From contig NC_041003.1 of the NCBI RefSeq assembly GCF_004193775.1, positions 46,753,611-46,817,610 of the forward strand: DNA of 64,000 nt, given 5' to 3'. The notes beneath the pieces were generated by a model, which ran no database searches, had not been told where the DNA came from, and saw only the letters and a list, made by a program, of their open reading frames with translations. The number at the start of each line of letters is the position of its first letter. Within the stretch, counting starts at the first letter, position 1. Origin of the DNA: Glycine soja. Lineage: Eukaryota; Streptophyta; Magnoliopsida; Fabales; Fabaceae. The position numbers and the translations under genes are program-made. Positions 12,462-25,830 of this stretch are shown piece after piece.

Positions 12462-13399
12462 TTAACTGTATAGGTGTGTCTCCAGAGAGACCATTAAACT
12501 TTGCTCATTAGTTTTCTTAGAACCCTAAATATAAAAAATATATCCAAAATAAATTTTGAAGCGAACAAATTTTAATACCGTCATATACCCAATTAATAAA
12601 TTTCATATTGAACAAATAAAAATAGGGAAACATTATACCTTCTTGGACATTTTTTTCCCCCTCTTTTCAAACCTCGCCCTATCAATTTCTAAATAGTTCT
12701 TCATATCACAACCCCTCCTGAAGCTTTCCCTGTCAAAGAAGACTAATCAATATAACACAACTTTTACTATAAACCAAGCAAAATAAAACCCAATTCAATC
12801 GCAAACACAGACAGAGGATACCAAATCAAATCTCAAAAAGACCACAACATTTTAAAAGAAAAACATGCATAATAGCCACACAGACTAGAATCTTAGAGAA
12901 CAAGCCTAAACAAGAATCATATTTTACAGACAAACCATAAAATTCACAACATAAATAACAGACCAATCATATCTTGTACTAAAAAAAAAGTGAAACTTCA
13001 TTTATTATACATAAAATTTGAAACTTCTGAGTCAAAAAAAATATATTTGAAACTTCATTCATATATACTTCATCAACTAAACAACACCGGCGGTGGGGGT
13101 GTTAAAAATTTAAAAAAAACGTAGATGCAAAAAACAATTAAAGAAAAATAAAACAAAAATTACATACAATTCCTTAACTATTTTGATATTATTCTTCCAT
13201 TAGCATCGAAATTTCGTTCATATCAGTGTGTAAGAACAATGCAAAAAACACTTGAGTGGAAATTGAATCTATATAGGTTTTGTAGATACATATCAAAGGA
13301 GAGAAAGTCTTACATAAAGAGACGGTGAGGTGAAATAGGGTGTCACAGTAGTGTATACCAGGCTTACCAGCCAAGGCAACAACCACAGGCACCGCACAT
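12462..13399 (-). CDS. Candidate short three-exon gene (61 aa), unidentified
   Basis: Three minus-strand segments join in frame through consensus splice sites: 13399-13368 (begins MCGACGCCLG), 12729-12639 (WESFRRGCDMKNYLEIDRAR then a Lys-rich end) and 12524-12462 (GSKKTNEQSLMVSLETHLYS, stop). The first donor is GTAAGC and the first acceptor is a pyrimidine tract plus GACAG; a split codon TG/G gives Trp across intron 1. The product would have a Cys-rich start followed by a basic, probably helical middle. I know no family like it. Two matching junctions over 61 codons is weak evidence, so it may be chance or a remnant. A longer 5' frame from 13546 is also open. Confidence 0.25.
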
Positions 13400-13879
13400 A
13401 TGTTTCACTCCAAACACGCGAATACGTACATGTATATATACACACACAAAACGCGTGAATGAATGAGCAAAAGTCTGGAAAGTCAAAACTGGCTTAGAAG
13501 AAAATAAAAAAAAAGGAAAAAAATTAATGGTTTTGGATATGCACATCAGGGTGGGTCATCAAAGTGTGCTTGTGTTGGTGGATCATCATATTTGGCAAGA
13601 TTTGATGGTGGGAAATTAATGTTTATTGACGTGTTCATATTTCAAACGTTGTAACGCTTGTAATATTGTATGTAGTGTTCAATGCATCAACGGTTCAATT
13701 TGTTGCAAAACGCTGCTTATGTTGCGTTGCCAGTTGTTAAATTATCATTTTAACAATTTTCCTTTTCCTTCCAAAAATAATTCTTGTTTTAACAATTTTC
13801 TGAAGAAAAAAAATTCTATTAAGTTTTTGTATATATGTTTAATTCTAAATTGTTTTAATATAAAGTCAACTAATATCAT

Positions 13880-14515
13880 TGTCCTTCAAACTGAATTGAA
13901 ATAAATTTTAAACTAATTAATGTATATAGAAGATGCATGTATATCACTAACCTTAAAACAGAACAATAAATTTTAAATTAATTATTCAATTTATGCATAG
14001 AAGATATGTATGTATAACGTTATCCTTAAAACCGAATTGAAATAAATTTTAAATTAATGTATACAGAAGATGCATGCATATCATTATCCTCAAAACTGAA
14101 TTGAAATAAATTTAAATTAATTATTCAATTAATGTATATAGAAGATGCATGCACACCATTATCCTTAAAACTGAACAATAAATTTTAAATTAATATATAT
14201 AAGATATGTATGTATATCACTATCCTTAAAACTGAAATAAAATAAATTTTAAATTAATTATTAAATTAATGTATACAGAAGATGCATGCATATCATTATC
14301 CTTAAAACTGAATTGAAATAAATTTAAATTAATTATTCAATTAATGTATATAGAACATGCATGTATACCATTATCCTTAAAATTGAATAATAAATTTTAA
14401 ATTAATTATTCAATTAATGTATAGAAGATATGTATGTATATCACTATCCTTACAATTGAACTGAAATAAATTTTAAATTAAACATTCAATTAATGAATAG
14501 AAGATGTATGTAAAT
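13880..14515. repeat. Minisatellite, about 70-bp units in a three-unit higher-order pattern
   Basis: Nine units each begin near CCTTAAAACTGAA (about 13880, 13951, 14022, 14089, 14163, 14226, 14300, 14372, 14449). They contain AAATTTTAAATTAATTATTC and a GATGCATGCAT or GATATGTATGTAT variant. Units 3, 4 and 5 match units 6, 7 and 8 one for one better than they match each other, giving a higher-order period of about 205-210 bp. Confidence 0.85.
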
Positions 14516-14579
14516 AGCCTTTGTCTTTGACTGAAAAAGTCTATCGGGATTTTTTTTTTTAATTTTAAAGAATTTTAAA

Positions 14580-16860
14580 TTCTAGAAATTTCAATTAATT
14601 GTTTCAATTGAAATTCTTTCATTTTTAAATTTTGTTGTTTGAATAAAAAAATTAAATTCCTTCAATTTGAAAACTGTATTTAGATAAAGCAATTAAATTT
14701 CTTATTTTGCTCAAATGTCCAAATTTCTTCTAAACATTTGTATTTTAATAAAACAGTTAATTTATTTTAGTTATAATAATTATATTTTATTCATTTATAA
14801 ATTTTATTATTTAAAATATAATTTTTATTTTTCAAAATTATTTTATTTTGAATATATATTTTTTCTGCATTTATATTTTAAAAATATATAATTTATATAG
14901 ACTTTTATTAAAAAAATTCCGTTTTAAAATGTTAAAACTTTAAATTTATTTTGAAAGAACATCCAAATAGATTATTTAAGGGGGAACATTTAAATCCTCC
15001 GAATAAATATTACTTTCCCTTTAATTTTTCCATCCAAAACAATTCAGCAAGAAAATTTATTTTTTGAAGAAAGTTAAAAGAATTCATGATAAAATAGTTT
15101 TTTTTGGATAGAATATTTGAAAGAAGATTTAATTTTTTTATATTTCTATGAATAATTTTGATTGATTAAAATAGTGAGATTTCAAATTCTCTCAAAAATT
15201 AAAAAAATTTGAGATTATCTTTTTGGAGATGCTCACTCTAACTTGTGACTCTTTTTTGCTCAACACTCACAACTACGGTGATTAAAGTTCTTACAGTTGA
15301 CATTGACATAAGTTATTTTTCACTGACAATGACCGAAGTTTTTTCATTCAGAATTAATTTTTTGTATGATGTCAACCAAAACTATCTTTTGTTGATATCG
15401 ACTAAGAATTTTTTTAGATGATGTTGGTTAGGGTTATTTTCTCATTGACGTTAGTCATGGAAATTTTTTGCTAACGTCGGCCATTTTTTTGCCGTTATTG
15501 TTCAGGTTTTTTCAGTTGATGTTGACCAATGACTTTTTAACCGACGTTTGCTAGATTTTTTCTACTGACATTGATTATGACTAACTTTCAAGTGGACACC
15601 TGCTAAGGTTTTTCAGCCGATGTTAGCTAGGTTTTTCCAACCAACATCAGGCAAAACTATTTTTTTAGCCAATATCGGCTAGGATTATTTTTTAGTCGAT
15701 GTTAACTAGGATTTTTTGGCTAATGCCAATTAGATTTTCTTAGTCGACGTCGGTTAATATTTTTTTTTGCTGACATCGACTAAGATTTTCTGACTGACAT
15801 CAACCAAAGCTATTTCTTAATCACATTAGTTAGGGTTTTTTGGTTGATGTTGGCTAGAGTTTTTTTGCTACCACCAACTAGATATTTTTGACTGACATTG
15901 AGCATGACTATTTTTAGTTGACATTGACTAGGTTCTTTCAGTCTTCATCCACTAGGGTTTTTTCGATTGACATTGGTCAGAGTTATTTTTTAGTCAACAT
16001 CAGTCAAAACTATCTTATAGCCTATGTTGGCTAGGGTCTTTTGTCTAATATTGGTCAGGACTATTTTTTAGCCAACTTCGATTAGGGATTTTTTTGTCTA
16101 AGTTGACCAATGATATTTTTCGACTGACGTCTAGTAGGTTCTATTGATTAACATCGACCAAGTTATTTTTTAGTTGATATTGGGTAGGATTTTTTGTCAA
16201 CTTTTTTTAGGATTTTTTAGGCCGACGTCTATTAGTAAGGACTATTTATTGATTGAAAAAGCCCATAAGACATCTACCAAAAAATCCAAAACCGACATTG
16301 GCTAAAAATAACTTTGGTCAATGTTGTTCGAAAAGACTCTAGTGAGTGTCGACCAAACGAACCCTAACCGACGTTGGTAAAGAAACCTAGTCAACATTGG
16401 CTGAAAAATAGACTCAACCAACGTTAGCCGAAAAATAGCCTAGTTGACGTCAGGTGACGAATATTCCCAGCATACTTTGACAAAATAACCCTATTTGATG
16501 TCGATCGAAAAATAGTCTTGATTGATATCAGTTTAACAACATCATTGATTGTGGTTAGACAAAATATTCCTAGTTAAAATTATCAATATTTTGTATTTTT
16601 AAATTATTAAAAATTGGAAAATATTTTTTAATTAATATTTTAAATTAGTTTGTGTTTGTTTTCTATAAAGTTTAATATTGAAATTTTATCTATTTTAAAT
16701 ATAAAATTGTAATTTTGCATATGGAAGAAATTGAATTGCTTTATCCAAATAAAGAATTGAAAATTGAAAAAATTTGAATTGATTTATCTAAACAAAATAT
16801 TTAAAAAATAAAAGAAATTAAAATCAAAACAATTCAAATTCTCTTAAATTTTGAAATTTC
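14580..16860. mobile_element. Fold-back-like element with terminal inverted repeats
   Basis: About 14581-14702 is the imperfect reverse complement of about 16733-16860. Both outer ends carry AGAAATTTCAA and both inner parts carry GATAAAGCAATTnAATTTCTT. Between them lies a long degenerate tandem array in two orientations plus AT-rich filler. Terminal inverted repeats with internal subrepeats are typical of fold-back or some Mutator-like non-autonomous elements. I see no transposase and could not settle a target-site duplication, so the class is inferred. Confidence 0.5.
15260..16560. repeat. Degenerate minisatellite that reverses orientation near 16255
   Basis: Dozens of diverged units built on GCCGACGTTGGCTAGG plus a T run, spaced roughly 30-37 bp, run from about 15260 to 16250. 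From about 16270 to 16560 the same unit appears as its reverse complement (for example ACCGACATTGGCTAAAAAT and CAACGTTAGCCGAAAAATAG). The array could fold on itself. Confidence 0.8.
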
Positions 16861-16987
16861 TGATCCAAATACAAGGAAAAAGTATTTTACATTTGAAAGT
16901 CATGAATATTAATTTGGTTATTTGTAATATTTAAACTTTGGCCAAAAGTACCATCACATTTTAATTTAATGAAAATGCATTATTTAA

Positions 16988-16989
<2 letters not shown>

Positions 16990-17051
<62 letters not shown>
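16990..17051. repeat. (TA)n microsatellite
   Basis: About 62 bp of uninterrupted TA, just outside the right end of the fold-back-like element. Confidence 0.97.
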
Positions 17052-17054
<3 letters not shown>

Positions 17055-17474
17055 CATTTATTATAAATTTATTATGTATGTTAAGATATTTGACTTTTAT
17101 AATATTTACATTGCAAGTCATATAACAAATAATTTCATATTAGTTCAAAATATAAAAAGTCTTATACTATTAGTTATACTATTAGTGAATAAAAATTAAA
17201 CTCATTATACTTTACTTAACATGAATTAATTATTATTATAAAAAAAACTTTAGGTACATAGTTTTCATTTATTTTACAACTTCCAAGAATAGTGCTTTAA
17301 ATATTTTTTCAACATTTTCATGATAATTTTTAATTAAAATTATAGGTAAAGAGTATGAATTTTAATTAAAATTTATACATAAAAATTATAAAAATGTCAG
17401 CCATATATATTTTTCCTAAGGTGAATAAAGAATATAATGATTAAAAAAATAATTATTAAGGTTGTAATATTTTA

Positions 17475-17478
<4 letters not shown>

Positions 17479-17529
<51 letters not shown>
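17479..17529. repeat. (TA)n microsatellite
   Basis: About 51 bp of uninterrupted TA, 430 bp after the previous one. Confidence 0.97.
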
Positions 17530-17532
<3 letters not shown>

Positions 17533-18192
17533 TTTTAGTATAATTTTAATTAATAGTTATAAAACTTTAATTTTACACATAAATGATATAAAAAAGAAAT
17601 GAAAGATAAAACATTAAATGTAATAGTTATATCACCAATGATTGAATGTAAAATAAGATAATTATCTAAATTTTATTGATTATTGAATATGAGATTGTTT
17701 AACTTTCTTTTTACTTGGATCAATTATACAAATCCCTTATTAATTTATATGAAATTTCAGTTGATCACATTTATGATAATTAATGAACATACTCATAAAG
17801 ATATGAAGTACACAGGACTGAAATCGAATGAATTATAACTTTGTTTTGACTAAACTCTGAAATTGGAAAGTAAAAATAATAATAACTTATTTTGAAAGTC
17901 AAGTAACAACATGTCATCTTCTTTGAAAATTTTCAAACAGTCAAAATAATAAATGGATTTATTAATAGTTTTAAATAAAATTTTACATAATAAATAAAAA
18001 CAAAATATTTTTTTAATGGTCAATAATATGAAGTGAAAAAAAAGAACCAAATTATTCTTATAAGTAAATTGCATACATTTCTTTCTTCTTAGAAATGTGA
18101 GTATTAGACTATGCTCTTGTGTTATATTAAAATAATTTTTTCTTTCTTGACAAATAAAAATACACTACACCTTACTTTTTTAAATTTTTTTT

Positions 18193-18745
18193 GTCAAAGT
18201 TTCATTAACTTCCATTAAAAATAAACATTATCACCAAAATATCTTTTCCATTTTTCTTTATTGAAAGACATAACCATTTCACTGTTTTCTTCTCTTATGT
18301 TAAATAAGCACTCCTTTGGAGACAAATTTAAGATAAAAATACAATATAGTATATTTTCCTCTATTTTTTTAAAAATAATTTGACAATTAAGATATTTTTT
18401 ACAACCGAACTTTTTTTTTATTAAGAGACAAATTTTTTACATGATTTTTAAAAAAATTTGTCCAAGTTTTGTTAACTTCCATTTTAAAAAATATATTACC
18501 AATGTATCTTTTACACTTTCCTCTCTTTCTTTCTTTTTTGTTTAGGATTACGCTTTCCTTCCTTAAAACATGGGAACAGTTCACTTTTCTTTCTCTCATA
18601 AAAAAAGCATTCATTTTACTTTAAGGCAGCAAATCTAAGATAAAAGATACTGTATTTTACTATATTTTCTATTGTTTCAAATATAGTTTTAAGACCAAAT
18701 TATATTTTACAAGTCAAAGAATTTTTATTATGAGGCAACTTTTTT
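18193..18745. repeat. Old tandem duplication, offset about 267 bp
   Basis: A segment starting GTCAAAGTTTCATTAACTTCC at 18193 is repeated in diverged form from GTCCAAGTTTTGTTAACTTCC at 18460. Further matching blocks in order are the ATCTTTT(C/A)CA region, TCTCTTATG/TCTCTCATA, AAATTTAAGATAAAA/AAATCTAAGATAAAA and TTAAGA...TTTTACAA. Small indels separate the blocks. No gene is apparent in it. Confidence 0.7.
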
Positions 18746-20291
18746 GCTTTTCTTTTGAAATTATTATTTATAAAGATTTAACTTCAAAGCTTATACTAAA
18801 AAGTTCTTTTAATTAGTAAACTAAACTATTAATTAAAAGATACACTATTTGATTTCAAAATATATAGATACATAATGCATTAGTCTCCGAGTTAGGGAAT
18901 ATCTTGAATGAAAGTAAAAAAGTAAAAAAAATAAAATCATGACACTTTAAAACTATTGTCATCATTATTATGTCCACATGCATTTCAGATTACATGAAAA
19001 GTATATTCTGATGAGTATGATTAAATTATTTGTTAAAACTATGATTACATTGAATAGAGATATAAAGTCATAGGTTCGATCTTCATTGCCATCGACAAAA
19101 AAAAAATTACATTTATCTGATATTTTATTATTTGGTGTAGTAATTTTTGTGCGATGTGCTTGCAGTACTTTTTGTTTGTTATGTCAAAATAGTGTGCAAA
19201 TATAAAATCTATATATTTTAGTTGTAGTGCTAGAAATAAATGCACTATTTGACATATTCTCTTCACATTAAACATAGGAAACCGCTTAAGTAAAAAAAAA
19301 GAAAAGAAAAGAAAAGAAAGGGAAATCACGTCACAGATGTGTTATCAAACTGTCCAAACACGTGGTATCTTTTTTCTAATTTTTCTTTCTCTCCGTTAAT
19401 GGATTGTGTTCATATCTAATATACTACTGCCTTATAATTAAAGATTATTTTGTTGATGGTTGTCGGATATGGAACCAAATTGAATTGCTATGTTCTTTTT
19501 GTTGATGGTTCTTAGGGACTGTCCCAAAGTCATGAGAATTTGGAATATGCTTCATCTGGATGCATCTCAAATAATATTGATGAGGATGCGTCTTCTTGGC
19601 TTTGGGGAAAACATCACAGCAGATCATGACGAGTTTATTCGTTGTTGACTGTTTGTTTATTTGGAAGGCTCACAATGCTCAAAATTTTCAGGATACAGTT
19701 CATGATTACTCAGTCCTCAGATGTAGATAATTTCCTTGTTCTTGTTGTCCTTTTTTTTTTTTTTTATCTTTCTGACTGATAAAAACTATAAATATGAGAT
19801 CAATCATTCAATGTCCTATCTTATAGCCTATCATCATCAATTTAGAAAAGGAATGAGATCAGAAATATATGACTGTTTGTGCGAATGTCAAAGCTTCTTA
19901 CATTTTCAATTGCATTGGAATGATAATGCAAATTTAATTTCAAATAATCTGTATAAAAATTGAAATTGTAAAGAACATTGAAGAACATAGTACTTTACTG
20001 GGGAGAGGGATAGAGTGGATCAATCCTAACAATCAACAACAGTAAAATCTACTAGCTCGTTAAAGCATAGGCCAGTTGCATAAAGTGAGCAATCACACAG
20101 GAAAAACTTAGTTTACAAAACCAAACAACCACAACAATAGCCTTATCTCACTATATGAGTATTTTACAAAATCAGTCATAAATTCTGTATGACTTTACAA
20201 AGAAGACATAACATTAGAATCAATAAAGAATGGCAAGACACTGATGCATGAATTGTGGATATTGATCCATGCATAGGAAATAGGATTAAAT
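18746..20291. other. Intergenic stretch; probable 3' region of the WEB gene at its right end
   Basis: AT-rich with no supported coding region. The part from about 19980 to 20291 is less AT-rich and lies directly after the WEB stop codon on the minus strand, so it probably includes that gene's 3' untranslated region. Confidence 0.55.
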
Positions 20292-22313
20292 TCATGCCTT
20301 TTTCTTGCTTCGCTTTCCCAAGGGAAGTGATATTTGGATGAATCCAATTTTTTTCCTCTGTGCTATGAACTGCCTTTGATTGCTCCCATCTTTCTCTGGT
20401 ATTGTAGGCAGAGTTTGATCCTGCCTCAATGCTCGAAGCATTTGACTCAATGCTACCTTTCTTTCAGAGTGCTCTTCCATCTCCTTAGTTGTAGTATATT
20501 CTTCAGGAACTTGCTTTTTGCTAAGTACATCTCTCATTGAAACTGAAGACATTAAGATCGGCTTCGGATCGTTGTTCATTGTAATCGACCTGGTTACATC
20601 CGGTAGAGGACAATCATGACAATTTCCAGATTGATCGAACTTCTTGGGCTTAACATAGTTATCCACTGGCTGACCTATTAGATCATCCTGAGGAATCCAT
20701 CTCCGAAGTGCCTCTTCAGCAGCATGTTGCTTTCTGTTTGCACTTTCAACACTGTTTAATGCCTCAGTCAAGACTTGTTTGCTGCGTATAACTTCTTCTG
20801 TTGCTTCCTCTAATTTTTTCAAAATAGTCAATTTAGAAGAACCTATTTTGTCAACTTGGAACTTGGAATCTATCACCTTCTTCAAGGTTGACTCTTGAGG
20901 AATTTGAACTATGGGGTGCAGAGGAGAGCACTCCCCTATGGCAAATGGCATTTTCTGACATTCTGGAGGAGCAAATTCTGATGATATCTCAGGGCTGCAT
21001 AGAGCCTCAATCTCAGCAAGAGCAACAGCTTCTGCTGCTATTGCGGCTTCTTCCATCTTTTTAGCCGCAAACCACCTCATCTCAGCAGTCTTAATACTAA
21101 ATCCATTCTCTCCAAACTCAGGCAAGGGCCTTGAAACTTCAGATATTCTTGTTTCACTCATTCCATTTGACTGTCCAGTATCAAATTTGAAACTCCTCCC
21201 AACATTTAGGAGATGATGACAAGTGCAACTTGTTCCTACAGTAGCTTCAGGTGGAGTTAACCTTGCTTCTTTTCTGGCCACTTCTTGAGCAGATACAGCA
21301 GCAAACTTTGATGCTAGCTTCTCACGGGTCCTCTCAACAAAAAGCCTATCCTTCTTCATCTTCTTATTCAAAGCTTCAACAGAAGACTGTATCGCCCTGA
21401 GATCACTTATAGTTTTACCAAGGCTCATTTTAGCTTGTCTTAACTCCATCATGAACAGATCAGGTGATAAAGTAGCCCACGGGCTCCTACATTGTAATGC
21501 CTGCTCCTCATTGTTAATATCATTCACACAATTTTTAACAGGAACTCCAATCTGTTCACATGAATTCCCACCCGGAGTTGCAAAACAATTCAATGCTTCT
21601 GATTGTAGCTGCTTCTTTAATTCCTCCAAAATTGCTTTGGTAGCTCCCAGTTCCTCAAGCACGTCAAGAGTTTCGAGTTCTTTCACTATCAAATCCTTTT
21701 CCAACTTCGCTGCTTCCTCCTCCACTCTCTTTATGTCAAAGTCTTCAGCACTGTTCTGTTATAACAGCAATCTTCAACATCAGAGAGTAAATCACCACAG
21801 GGGCATAATTCCACAAATCAAGAACTATATTTTATTTAAACAGAATGCATGGTGAGTATGAGAGGCTCAGAAAAAATAAACATTTTTGCAGCTCCCATGC
21901 ATCTCAACCTAAAACAATTCCTTCTCAGAATTGCCGTATTGCTCAATTACTTTCATTCAACGTTTGTATCTAACTAATTATCAAGTAAAAAGCAAATAAT
22001 ACATAACACTAGGAACACTCAAACACAAAACAAAAACAATAAAAACACATAACACATTCATAACTTAAAATAAAGTAGAAACAAACACAGAGAGATGAAA
22101 ATTTACATAAGCCTCTCCAAAATTGTAAAAGGGAATCCAAGGTCCGGTTGTTTCGAAACGGGTCACCGCTTCCTTGACAGACCCAAAAGGCGGCGAAGTA
22201 TCAATTTCAGCTCTCAAACCCACTCTCCTTATTCCCGGTTTCCGACCCGACCCGGATCCGATACCGAGCTCGGGTTTCAGTTCCGGCGTTGCCGGCGGAG
22301 ACGACTCGGCCAT
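20292..22313 (-). CDS. WEB-family (DUF827) coiled-coil protein, 2 exons, 556 aa
   Basis: Exon 1 is 22313-22107 and exon 2 is 21755-20292, joined in frame across a 351-bp intron with GT and AG ends. The N-terminus carries the family's short motif region RRVGLRAEIDTSPPFGSVKEAV, followed by long heptad-rich segments (for example KLEKDLIVKELETLDVLEEL around residues 86-105, and others past residue 300). The tail is basic, ending GKRSKKKA. Family members related to WEB1/PMI2 act in the blue-light chloroplast movement machinery; the shorter members like this one have no proven role. The start at 22313 (MAESSPP) was chosen because it gives the usual family N-terminus; an in-frame ATG 90 bp upstream at 22403 would add 30 uncharacteristic residues. 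It appears intact. Best guess is the At2g40480/At3g56270 subgroup. Confidence 0.85.
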
Positions 22314-23884
22314 TGGCGCAAAGAGCAATGGGAACGCGGGTTTCAGAGAAGCATTGAGAGCTAAAGCAACATAAAGGTTCGAGCTTTGACTTTTTTGAAG
22401 CACCCATTTGTGTGATTTATTGCAATACCGAGGTCAAGGAAGGAAGGGTGCGTGATGATGGTGTCGCGGGGCCACACTACAAGCGAAAGGGGAAAGCGGA
22501 AAAGAGAGAAAAAAAAGAAAAAAAGGAGGAGCGGTGGCGGAAAGCGCTTCTGAGGGGGTGGATGATAGGGTGGGGATGGTAACGTGGAGTTACGGTGTGG
22601 ACTATGGTGTGGTTGGTCAGGAAGAAAATGCAAAGGTTTTGGTTTTTTTTGTTGTGGTTACGTGTTGTGAAGTGTGACCAATGAGGATGCGCCACGTCAG
22701 AGGATTTTGCTGAGGCTGAGATTGTGGTGTGGGTGATTTTGAGCGTGATTAGCGGTTAGGAAAAAAAAAGGCAAAAACATTCTTTTTTTGATTTTTCGTG
22801 CATGGAAACGACGACGTATTATTGCGTGCCGCTGTCTGGAGAGGCTGGGTGGGTTTGCAATGATACAACGCTGCCTCAAGCAAAAAGAAAAAGAACAAAA
22901 CTTAATAAATGAATAATGTTATTCGAGCATTGTGTACACTAATAAACTATTCGTGTCTTTTCTTTCTTTTGTTTACGCAAGAGGGAAGAAACAAAGAAAA
23001 CAAAAGGGGAAAAATACTAACTACTCGTGTCTTCAAAAACAAAAAGTAAGTTACACATGTCGCCTTTTAAAAATAACTCAAGTTTGAATCCAAAAAATGA
23101 AGGTAAATCCTTTTCTTGATGCTTGCCACGCCTAGGGTATGGCAACCTCTGGTTGTCATTTTCTTCAAGTTTCCAAGCTTGTAATATTTCCTTTGCTCAA
23201 TCTGAGCTCCCAATTGTCCTTCTCTTGGTTCTAAATTACTCCAACTCTAGATCCTTATGCTCCAAGGCCAAACCAACCTAAACTAAGAAAACTATACTAT
23301 TAAACCCAAAATGCATACAACATCAATTACACACACATAAATGTAATTTTTTTTTTTTTATACTTTCTCCTACTTACACACATAGAATTTTCATGATCGC
23401 CAAATATACAAATTAATTATTATTATAATAATTAATTATTTATATTACAATAAAAGTCAAATATAAAAATTGTAAAAACATATTTTTTTAGCTTTTAATT
23501 TTTTTTGTTTTCTTTTTAAGATTTTCTTAAATCTATTTAATTACATATTTAAATTGGAATTTTCTCAATATATAATTTATTTAAAAATATATATAAATAA
23601 ATTGAATTAAAAAAATAGGATAATTAAGAGTAAGTTCCGGCCAAATTAATTTTCTTGATCTCAATCGATGGAGGTGGAATTGAATATAATTTTGTCAATT
23701 CAATATGATCTCCAAACCTAATCCCAGCTTATTCAGACCATTCTTCGTGATAAATTAAATGAATTAATAAATCAAAGCAACTTTCATATCGGAAGGAAGT
23801 TGTTTAGCACCCCTATGGAGCGTAACGAATCTGCCCCCACAGCATATCAATGGCAGTAACAAGTGAATTCTGTTATTTAAAGTG

Positions 23885-23968
<84 letters not shown>

Positions 23969-25830
23969 ACAAGCACATGATTAAGATGTCCCAACGTAAA
24001 TATTCCGCATCTCAACATGGCACCTTGAGTGGAGTAGTGCCAATTAATCATAACTTTCAGATTTAGTGAACAACACATTTAAATCCTAATAGATATATAC
24101 ATAATTAATGTTTGTTGTCGTTTAATATGTTAATATTTCACCATTCAATGTATCTGACTCACAGTAGAAGAGGGGAATTCCTGCATCGAATTCTTTTTCC
24201 AGCACTATGGACCAGTGCATGCATGGTCATGCTGTACATGTTGATTCAACGCAAAGTGATATATAATGGTAATTTCTCTTTATAGTAAAGGGCCATTTTT
24301 TAATTATTTTTCTTACACGTCACAGAATATCTAATTAGTGAAATGGTTGAATACAATGAACAAATTTTCATTTGGTGTAGAAATTAGAATTATATTACAG
24401 AGCAAATTAAAAGATACAGTTAACGTACGGTATCCACGTGTTGGTGCAATTCTCCAATGAAAAAGCATAGGGCTTTTCTGATCACACAGCTCATCCCATA
24501 TGTGACATTTCATGGCTAATAAATAATAGTAATACCCTTCACACTGTTATGTACTGTCTGATATGTCTCTATCCGTGATGCCCGAGTAGGTCAACGTATT
24601 CATTAATTTCTTCCTGCTATTTCATGAGGATGAATTTTCAGCATCCAATATATCCAAGCTTGGGTACAAAATAAAGTTCGGTAGGAGAAGGTCATGGTGC
24701 AAAATGAAGGCCTCTAATCAACGATACCTAACACATTTTACTAGCAACAGATAATTAGATGGGTTTATTTTTTCATTTATTTGGTTATATTAGAAGAGAT
24801 AAAAGTTACCGATCAGATAATATAATTTTTGTCGCGTGCATTGATTAATTTTGGTGTCCTTGATGTCATTGGATTCTTTTTTTTTCCCTCATAAATATCC
24901 TCCTTCAGAGACCATTTTTGCAAGGCATGATCTAACATAAAATATAGACATCTTTCCCTTAAAAAATTCAAACCCTAGTTAGATATGTTAAGAAAAATTA
25001 ATCTCTTTCAATAGATCCAACTTCATCACTTTGTCATGTCATTCGATTCCTTGATCATATATAACTTCTCATGTGTACCCAAGTTGAAAATGGACTTTGA
25101 GACCTTTCACACAAACCCTGTTGATGTTACTTAAATTGTGCTCGAATAATCAATGAGTATTAGATTTCTTGGATACGATATGGCAATTAGGTAGATATGA
25201 AACTCTTTAGGAAAGCAATTATACTGCATCAAAGAAAAAGGAAAGCAATTATACAGTATGTAGTATATATCTACAAATTTCTCCTTTCTCATTCATGATC
25301 ACGACATGTTTTCATTTATTACAGTGTTCCCCAGTAACCAAATTCCCTTTCCCCTCAACCGTTTCTGAGCACCAATGATTTATAAAGGAACTACCTTGGC
25401 TACTTTAGTCAATGGTCCAGATTCTTCCATAAATAATTGAGCAGCTACCACTAATAACCCATTCAATTTCATAGTTTAATGACCAACTATCTATATCATG
25501 CATTAAATCTCGCCACAACTAAATTGGTGCAGGCCCTCCAATAAATCCCTATTATTAAATTGATCGAACAGCCCGGGCCCTCCTTGATTAAAATCCATGC
25601 TTAAATTAATTCCCATATGAAGTAACCCAATTCTTCAGTAATTTTAGAAGAACATGCACTCTTTATTATATTTAGACGTTTTAACTTTTAAGAGAATTAA
25701 GTACGGGGAAGTCATAAAACAATGGTAAGGTCTAGATAGCAAATATAAGAGTGTAGTACACACCCTGTTGTATGAGGCATATCATAGATCATAGTCGAGA
25801 TAAAAAAAATCATATACTTCTCAATCCAAA
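22314..25830. other. Intergenic region with WEB promoter at left
   Basis: The first 500 bp or so are GC-richer and purine-rich on the plus strand and presumably hold the WEB 5' leader and promoter. The rest is AT-rich, with a (TA)n array at 23887-23963. A moderately GC-rich stretch at about 23110-23290 looks like decayed repeat or retroelement sequence, but I could not identify it. No other gene seen. Confidence 0.55.
23887..23963. repeat. (TA)n microsatellite
   Basis: About 77 bp of uninterrupted AT, the longest pure array in the window. Confidence 0.97.

Noticed and set aside
19070..19090. GGTTCGATC, resembling a tRNA T-arm
   Set aside because: No acceptor or anticodon stem fits nearby, and it is followed by a poly-A run. 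At most it is a SINE scrap.
22065..22403. Longer WEB start at 22403
   Set aside because: The extra 30 residues do not look like the family's N-terminus, and MAESSPP at 22313 gives the expected beginning. The longer start remains possible.
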